Position numbers and translations under genes: made by a program
Part shown: piece by piece, positions 7,641 to 13,816 of the stretch
How positions within the stretch are numbered: the stretch's first letter is position 1
Layout of the letters: each line of letters opens with the position of its first letter
From: VGEM01 sp033764265
GTDB taxonomy: Bacteria; Pseudomonadota; Alphaproteobacteria; Rhodospirillales; Rhodospirillaceae
Assembly (NCBI GenBank): GCA_033764265.1
Contig: JANRJB010000190.1
Location: forward strand, 1 to 13,816
Reading direction: 5' to 3'
DNA: 13,816 nucleotides
Notes under the pieces: generated by a model
What the model saw: only the letters and a program-made list of their open reading frames with translations
The model's database searches: none
Told to the model about the DNA's origin: nothing

Positions 7641-7673
7641 CACGTTTTCGGCCGGTTTGGCAAGGGTGTGGTC

Positions 7674-8639
7674 ATGGTGCGGACAGCTGGACGGCGGTGG
7701 TGGATGGCGGCGGCCCTGGTCGCCGCGACCAGCGGTGCGGGCGCGTCGGCCATCGCCGCGCCCAAGGTTGTGGCCTCGATCCCGCCGGTCGCCTCGCTGG
7801 CGGCGGGCGTGATGCGGGGCGTCGGCGCGCCCGTCACGATCATCCCGCCCGGCGCGTCGCTGCACAGCTTTTCCATGAAGCCGTCCGACGCCCGCGCGCT
7901 CGACGACGCCGACGTGGTGGTGTGGATCGGCGACGGCTTCGAAGCCTTCCTGGAAAAACCCATCGCCGCGCTGGCCGACCGCGCGGACGTGCTGGCGTTG
8001 ATCGACGCGCCCGGCGTGACGGCGTTGAAGGGCCGCGACGGCGGCGTATGGGAAAGTCATTCCGAACACGACCATGAGCACGATCACGACCATGAGCACG
8101 ACGATCACGCGCATGACGTTGATGGCCACATCTGGCTCGATCCCGCCAACGCCAAGGCCATCACGTTCGCCATCGCGGGAACGCTGTCGGCGCGCGATCC
8201 GGCCAACGCGGCGGCCTACGCCGCCAATGCCGCCACGATGGCCGAGCGCATCGACGCGCTGGATGCCGAACTGGCCGCGGCGCTCGCGCCGATCAAATCG
8301 CGCCCGTTCGTGGTGTTCCACGACGCGACCCAGTACGTCGAGGCCAAGTACGGCCTGAACGCGGTCGGCGCCATCACCGTCAGCCCCGACCGTCCGCCCG
8401 GCGCGCGCCGGGTCGCGGAGATCAAGGCGCGCATCGGGTCGCTGCAGGCGGCCTGCGTGTTCGCCGAACCGCAGTTCGAACCCAAGTTGGTCGCCACATT
8501 GATCGAGGGTACGCCCGCCAAGGCGGGCATTCTCGATCCCGAGGGCAGCCGGCTCGCCGCCGGCCCTGAGCTGTATTTTCAACTAATGCGCGGATTGGCG
8601 ACCGACTTATTGACGTGCCTGGGTCCCGAAGGGCCCTGA
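7674..8639 (+). CDS. znuA: Periplasmic zinc-binding protein ZnuA
   Basis: This 321 aa substrate-binding protein of the cluster 9 (ZnuA/TroA) family captures periplasmic Zn2+ for ZnuB. An N-terminal signal peptide (RR, then a hydrophobic run, with likely cleavage after AIAA near residue 29) precedes the mature protein. Likely zinc ligands are H64 (GASLHSFSMKPSD), H152 (GHIWLDP) and H216 (FHDATQY). An acidic, His-rich loop at 129-147 is typical of zinc rather than manganese members. C261 (CVFAEPQF) and C315 correspond to the disulfide pair of E. coli ZnuA. ATG 7674 was chosen because AAGGG (7662-7666) is 7 nt upstream; an in-frame GTG at 7668 is too close to that site. The gene is transcribed away from zur-znuCB across the Zur box. 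Confidence 0.95.
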   Translation: MVRTAGRRWWMAAALVAATSGAGASAIAAPKVVASIPPVASLAAGVMRGVGAPVTIIPPGASLHSFSMKPSDARALDDADVVVWIGDGFEAFLEKPIAALADRADVLALIDAPGVTALKGRDGGVWESHSEHDHEHDHDHEHDDHAHDVDGHIWLDPANAKAITFAIAGTLSARDPANAAAYAANAATMAERIDALDAELAAALAPIKSRPFVVFHDATQYVEAKYGLNAVGAITVSPDRPPGARRVAEIKARIGSLQAACVFAEPQFEPKLVATLIEGTPAKAGILDPEGSRLAAGPELYFQLMRGLATDLLTCLGPEGP

Positions 8640-8750
8640 ACCGCCACGCACGGGGGCCCGACTCGCCGCCGACATGCCCGATGAATGGCGCGGGAATTCG
8701 CGTTACAATTGCCGTGTCTTCGGTTGCAACGCCACCCGAAAGGACAGGCC
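8640..8750 (+). other. Intergenic region between znuA and the PEP-CTERM gene
   Basis: This 111 bp gap contains a second GGGCCC (8654-8659) that could pair with the one at the znuA end (8631-8636), but no T-tract follows, so a terminator is not supported. TACAAT at 8704-8709 could be a -10 box for the PEP-CTERM gene, with no convincing -35. Only the AAAGGA ribosome binding site is firm. Confidence 0.35.
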
Positions 8751-9425
8751 ATGGGCAGCATGAGAAGTCTCGGTGCGCTTGGGGTTGCCGCCGCGTTGAT
8801 GGTCGCGTCCGGTGCGGCGCAGGCCGCGGTGGTCGCCTACACCAACCAGGCGACGTTCCAGGCGGCATTGACCGGTTCGTTCACGCTGATCAACCTCGAT
8901 GCCGCGCCGTTCAACGGCTTCGGCACGAGCTATCGCGTCGAGGATGCGGCACCGGCCGCGGCTTTCGCGTCGGCCGGCATCGACTTCTTCAACTTCAACG
9001 CCGAAGTGCGCGCGGGACAGACCGGCCAGATCGCCACGCCCGGCCGTGATCGCCTGATCTTCAATGGCACCGGCTTCGGCGGCGAGATCGGCGTGAATTT
9101 CGCCGGCGGCGTCAACGGCATCGGCGCGCTGTCCAACAACATCGACTACGGCCGCATCCTGATCTACAGCGGCGCCAACTTCACCGGCACGCTGCTCGGC
9201 CAAATCCAGTTCGGTCCTGGCGCGCTCTTCGGCGGCTTGACCAGCACGGACGTCATCAATTCCGCGCGCTTTACCTGCGACTTCAACGCCGACCGGCGAT
9301 GCGGCATTTACGACATGCAGTTCGGAACCTTCGCGATCGCGATTCCGGAACCGGGCGCGCTCAGTCTGCTGGCGTTGCCGATGCTGCTGCTGGCGGGCGC
9401 CGTTCGCCGCCAATCCGCGCGCTAG
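8751..9425 (+). CDS. PEP-CTERM sorting domain protein
   Basis: This 224 aa exported protein has a signal peptide (MRSLGAL, hydrophobic core, AQA near 23-25) and a classic C-terminal PEP-CTERM tail: P199-E-P201, a hydrophobic helix rich in Leu and Ala, then RRQSAR. Such tails are recognised by exosortase, which processes and anchors or releases the protein at the envelope; no exosortase gene lies in the window. The body (about 27-195) is Gly, Asn and Phe rich with beta-type character, including GIDFFNFNAEV and GFGGEIGVNFAGG, and has two cysteines (C176, C184) that may pair. I do not recognise a named domain. AAAGGA at 8739-8744 sits 6 nt before ATG 8751, which decides the start. Whether it shares a transcript with znuA, 111 bp upstream, is unclear. 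Confidence 0.85.
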   Translation: MGSMRSLGALGVAAALMVASGAAQAAVVAYTNQATFQAALTGSFTLINLDAAPFNGFGTSYRVEDAAPAAAFASAGIDFFNFNAEVRAGQTGQIATPGRDRLIFNGTGFGGEIGVNFAGGVNGIGALSNNIDYGRILIYSGANFTGTLLGQIQFGPGALFGGLTSTDVINSARFTCDFNADRRCGIYDMQFGTFAIAIPEPGALSLLALPMLLLAGAVRRQSAR

Positions 9426-10138
9426 GCGACGCGAGGACTCCGCACGCAGGCGTTCGCGCGCACCACTGTATCGGCGCGGCGGTTGTCGAGCACGAAACGC
9501 TGGCCGTGCACGGTGATCTCCAGCGCGTGCTCGGGCCCTTCGCCGACGGCGCGATAGCGCCGCGCGAATTCCTCGGCCGACACGTCGGGCGGCAGGCGGC
9601 ACAGCGCCGCGAAATCGCGCGTGCGCCGCACCGGCCCCGACCAGCGTTCGCCGTTGGGCGAAGGGCGCCGCGTCAGGTCGGTCAGCGCCGGCGCCCGGGC
9701 GGCCAGCAAGTCGAGCATCGCCTTCAAGGCCAGCGTGTCGGCGGTCAGCCGATCTGCATCGCCGGGCAGGTCGAACCACGACGTGGCGACGATCGCGCCG
9801 TCATCCACTGTGGCCGACATCTCGTGCAGCGTGGCACCGAAACGGCGCGCGCCTTCGTAAATGGCGAACACCGACGGGAACAGGCCGGGGAAGGTGGGCG
9901 GCCCGCAGTGCAGGTTGTAGGCGCCGGCGGTGGCGGCATCGAGCAGATCGGCCGGCACGATCACGCCGCTCGCGAAGCCCAGCAGGCGCACGCGGGACCC
10001 GTCACGCACCAGGGCGTCGCGCAGGTCGGGAAGGGTGAACGCCGGTCGAATCGCGAGGCCGGAGCGGGCCGCCCGCAGAGGGGCCACCGCCAGATCGGCG
10101 AATTCCGGGGTGGTCAGCAGGATCAGGCGGTCGGCCAT
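9422..10138 (-). CDS. Formyltransferase-family protein
   Basis: This 238 aa predicted cytoplasmic enzyme is related to the formyltransferase N-terminal fold (methionyl-tRNA, sugar-nucleotide and GAR formyltransferases). The usual catalytic triad seems present: N75 and H77 in NLHCGPP and D112 in VDDG. The following PGLFPSVFAIYEG and GATLHEM segments also fit the fold. The protein is shorter than Fmt and has no recognisable Fmt C-terminal domain, so it is probably not the initiator-tRNA enzyme; the formyl acceptor is unknown. ATG 10138 was chosen because the fold begins at once (RLILLTTPEF); a GTG at 10171 would add 11 residues, and neither start has a clear ribosome binding site. Its TAG stop shares CTAG with the convergent PEP-CTERM gene, and it is divergent from the suf regulator. 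Confidence 0.75.
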   Translation of the reverse strand: MADRLILLTTPEFADLAVAPLRAARSGLAIRPAFTLPDLRDALVRDGSRVRLLGFASGVIVPADLLDAATAGAYNLHCGPPTFPGLFPSVFAIYEGARRFGATLHEMSATVDDGAIVATSWFDLPGDADRLTADTLALKAMLDLLAARAPALTDLTRRPSPNGERWSGPVRRTRDFAALCRLPPDVSAEEFARRYRAVGEGPEHALEITVHGQRFVLDNRRADTVVRANACVRSPRVA

Positions 10139-10176
10139 CAGGCGGGAGTCCGGATGAGATTGGCCCGTCACGGGGC

Positions 10177-10205
10177 TTGAAACAGCCTAGCCGCAGGACT
10201 ATTAC
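10177..10205 (+). promoter_or_regulatory. Predicted sigma70-type promoter of the suf operon
   Basis: TTGAAA (10177-10182) and TATTAC (10200-10205) are separated by exactly 17 bp. They lie 51 bp before the Rrf2 regulator start, which places the likely transcription start near 10212. The -10 box is imperfect (4 of 6). This rests on pattern matching only. Confidence 0.45.
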
Positions 10206-10219
10206 ATCCCGGTAAATAA

Positions 10220-10232
10220 GACCAAATTGGTC
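10220..10232. promoter_or_regulatory. Candidate operator upstream of the Rrf2 regulator
   Basis: GACCAA-A-TTGGTC is a perfect inverted repeat with a single central base. It lies just downstream of the predicted transcription start and 23 bp before the regulator's start codon, where a self-repressing Rrf2/IscR-type protein would bind. It does not follow the E. coli IscR type 1 consensus exactly, so the link to this regulator is inferred from position and symmetry. Confidence 0.45.
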
Positions 10233-10255
10233 CGAAATTCCGAGGCCGCCCAAAA

Positions 10256-10729
10256 ATGTTGCGAGTCAACAAGTTAACCGACTATGCCACAGTCGTGCTG
10301 ATCGACATTGCGCGTGCCGGCGGCCGCCAGTCGTCGCACCACATTGCCGACCACACCGGAATCCCGCTGCCGACCGTGGCCAAGCTGATGAAAAGCCTGA
10401 GCCGCGCCGGCCTGGTGGCGTCGCGCCGCGGCGCGACCGGCGGCTATGTGCTGGGCCGGGATACCGCCGCGATCACCATCGCCGACGTCATCGAAGCGGT
10501 CGAAGGGCCGATCGCGCTGACCGCCTGCGCCGACACCTCCGAGGAACACTGCGGCATTGAGAACATCTGCCCGGTCCACGGCAAATGGAACCGGGTCAAC
10601 ACCGCGGTGTGCGACGCGCTCAAGCAGGTCACGCTGGCCGACATGGTCGCCGACGTGGCCGGCTTCGGCATCGATCCGGCCGACTTGCCGGCACGGCCCG
10701 CGGCCACCGCGCCGCTCGCGGCGCAGTGA
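10256..10729 (+). CDS. Rrf2-family Fe-S-responsive regulator of the suf operon
   Basis: This 157 aa transcription factor of the IscR/Rrf2 family starts MLRVNKLTDYA, typical of SUF system regulators. The winged helix-turn-helix spans about 26-66, with IADHTGIPLPTVAKLMKSL and wing SRRGATGGY. Cluster ligands C91, C99 and C105 plus H107 lie in C-x7-C-x5-C-x-H, matching the three cysteines and His107 of IscR closely, so it should bind a [2Fe-2S] cluster and report Fe-S status. A further C119 is present. The gene heads the operon with sufB 19 bp downstream, so it probably represses its own operon when clusters are plentiful. The start ATG has GAGG (10242-10245) upstream. Names used in databases vary (iscR, sufR). 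Confidence 0.9.
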   Translation: MLRVNKLTDYATVVLIDIARAGGRQSSHHIADHTGIPLPTVAKLMKSLSRAGLVASRRGATGGYVLGRDTAAITIADVIEAVEGPIALTACADTSEEHCGIENICPVHGKWNRVNTAVCDALKQVTLADMVADVAGFGIDPADLPARPAATAPLAAQ

Positions 10730-10748
10730 GCGGGCAGGGAAGGCCGCC

Positions 10749-12203
<1,455 letters not shown>

Positions 12204-12224
12204 TGAACGGACAACACGCCCCGG

Positions 12225-12343
12225 ATGTCATGCCGGGCCCGACCCGGCATCCAGGGGTTTTCGTTTCAGCGGTGTTTCTTCGCTCTGGACCCTGGATCGC
12301 GCCCGCCGCCGCTGGCGCGTCGGCGAGGCTTGTCCAGGGTGAC
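12225..12343 (-). repeat. Dispersed intergenic palindromic repeat, copy 2
   Basis: This 119 bp element lies in the 159 bp sufB-sufC gap and is inverted relative to copy 1 at 3162-3279. Identical blocks are 12225-12256 (32 bases, including the 8 bp-stem hairpin at 12230-12250), 12285-12302 (18 bases) and 12328-12343 (16 bases). Following the hairpin in the direction of sufB transcription is a T-rich stretch (12258-12266). Open reading frames pass through it, including one fused in frame to sufC, but the codons are simply repeat sequence. It occurs inside an operon, so it either leaves the transcript intact or modulates sufCD relative to sufB. Confidence 0.85.
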
Positions 12344-12362
12344 ATCGTGTAAGGTAATGACA

Positions 12363-13115
<753 letters not shown>

Positions 13116-13128
13116 GGACGCGTACACC

Positions 13129-13816
13129 GTGGCTCAGGCGCTGGCACGTTCGGGATTGCGCGATCATCCGTTCGGCGCGGAGTACGCCGCGCGGATCGGC
13201 GCGCTGCCGGGCGCCCCGCACGCCTGGATCGACGGCTTGCGCCAGTCGGCGCGCGCGGTGCTGGCGACAGTTGGCCTGCCGGGGCCCAAATCCGAAGCCT
13301 GGAAGTTCACGCCGCTGTCCGACCTGGCGCGCGTGCCGTTCATGCCCGCCGCGCGCGGCGACGACATCGATGTCGGCGTGGTGCCCGCCCATGTGCCGCG
13401 CATCGACGGCGCCGCGCGGCTGGTGCTGGTCAACGGCGTGCCGCGCGCCGACCTGTCGGACCCGGTCGACGGGCTCGCCGGCGTGACCGTGACGCCGCTG
13501 CGCGCGGCACTGTCCGACGCGGACGGGCAGGTGAAAGCCCAACTCGGCGGGCTCGCCTCGGCCGGCGTACACGCGATGGCCGCGCTCAACACCGCCTACA
13601 TGGCCGACGGCCTGGTGATCGCGGCTGCGCGCGCCGATACGCCCGCCCGGCTGCACATGATCTCCATCGGCGCGGCCGGCGCGGAGCCGGTCGCGTTCCA
13701 TCCGCGTCTGGTGATCGATCTGGCGCCCGGCGCGGAGCTGACGCTGATCGAAACCCACGTCGGCCTGCCGGGTCAGCCCTATTTCGCCAACTGGGTGGCC
13801 GAGGTCGCGCTCGGCA
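13129..13816 (+). CDS. sufD: Fe-S cluster assembly protein SufD (3' end outside window)
   Basis: The frame starts with GTG at 13129, preceded by AAGGA (13114-13118) overlapping the sufC stop, and remains open for 229 codons to the window edge. SufD-like landmarks are SEAWKFTPLSDL near residues 55-66 (the E-x-W-K/R-x-T-x-L motif), ARLVLVNGVPRADLS near 96-110, HAMAALNTAYMADGLVI near 145-161, and the start of the beta-helix core, HPRLVIDLAPGAELTLIETHVG. SufD pairs with SufB as the non-catalytic partner needed for iron acquisition. Full-length SufD is usually above 400 aa, so about half is missing here. Sequence similarity to SufB is low in this N-terminal part, which supports SufD rather than a second SufB. 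Confidence 0.92.
   Translation, partial: MAQALARSGLRDHPFGAEYAARIGALPGAPHAWIDGLRQSARAVLATVGLPGPKSEAWKFTPLSDLARVPFMPAARGDDIDVGVVPAHVPRIDGAARLVLVNGVPRADLSDPVDGLAGVTVTPLRAALSDADGQVKAQLGGLASAGVHAMAALNTAYMADGLVIAAARADTPARLHMISIGAAGAEPVAFHPRLVIDLAPGAELTLIETHVGLPGQPYFANWVAEVALG

Noticed and set aside
8062..8118. CRISPR-like short direct repeats
   Set aside because: They lie inside znuA and encode its His/Asp metal loop; there are no spacers.
8631..8659. GGGCCC pair after znuA as a terminator
   Set aside because: The arms are only 6 bp, each self-palindromic, and no T-tract follows.
12225..12362. N-terminal extension of SufC by 46 residues
   Set aside because: It is repeat sequence. A good ribosome binding site and ABC-domain start are at 12363.

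Overview
The window is high-GC bacterial chromosome, dense with genes, and most likely comes from an alphaproteobacterium. The reasons are the zur-znuCB / znuA arrangement with a palindromic Zur box of the alphaproteobacterial type, an Rrf2-type regulator heading a suf iron-sulfur operon, and two copies of a 'CATGCCGGG...CCCGGCAT' intergenic repeat of a kind I recall as common in that class. Genus and species cannot be read from it. Nothing clearly plasmid, phage or transposon derived is visible, and I found no tRNA, rRNA or CRISPR array.

Left block (6-7562, all on the minus strand, so read from right to left): zur, znuC and znuB (zinc-responsive repressor, zinc ABC ATPase and permease), then a KdpD-like membrane sensor kinase lacking the usual N-terminal P-loop domain, a KdpE-like response regulator, and a membrane-anchored protein with two tandem beta-lactamase-fold serine hydrolase domains. 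Junctions are tight (4 bp between zur and znuC, 9 bp between znuC and znuB, an ATGA overlap between regulator and hydrolase). The exception is a 234 bp gap between kinase and regulator that holds repeat copy 1. No kdpFABC potassium pump genes are in the window.

Middle block: znuA, the periplasmic zinc-binding protein, is transcribed divergently from zur. The shared intergenic region has a perfect 12 bp Zur-box palindrome, so one zinc-sensing site probably controls both arms of the uptake system. znuA is followed by a secreted PEP-CTERM protein. That gene converges on a formyltransferase-family gene, and the two share a CTAG tetranucleotide as their TAG stops.

Right block (10256 to the end, plus strand): an Rrf2 family regulator with an IscR-like Cys/His cluster ligand set, then sufB, sufC and the beginning of sufD, which runs off the end. 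These encode the SufBC2D scaffold for Fe-S cluster assembly and its regulator. A sigma70-like promoter and a GACCAA-A-TTGGTC palindrome lie upstream of the regulator. Repeat copy 2 separates sufB from sufC.

Most of the window is well-known housekeeping metal homeostasis. The less ordinary points are the tandem hydrolase coupled to a response regulator, the P-loop-less KdpD-like kinase behind the zinc operon, the poly-His tail on ZnuC, and the two repeat copies placed the same way relative to transcription inside otherwise compact gene strings.
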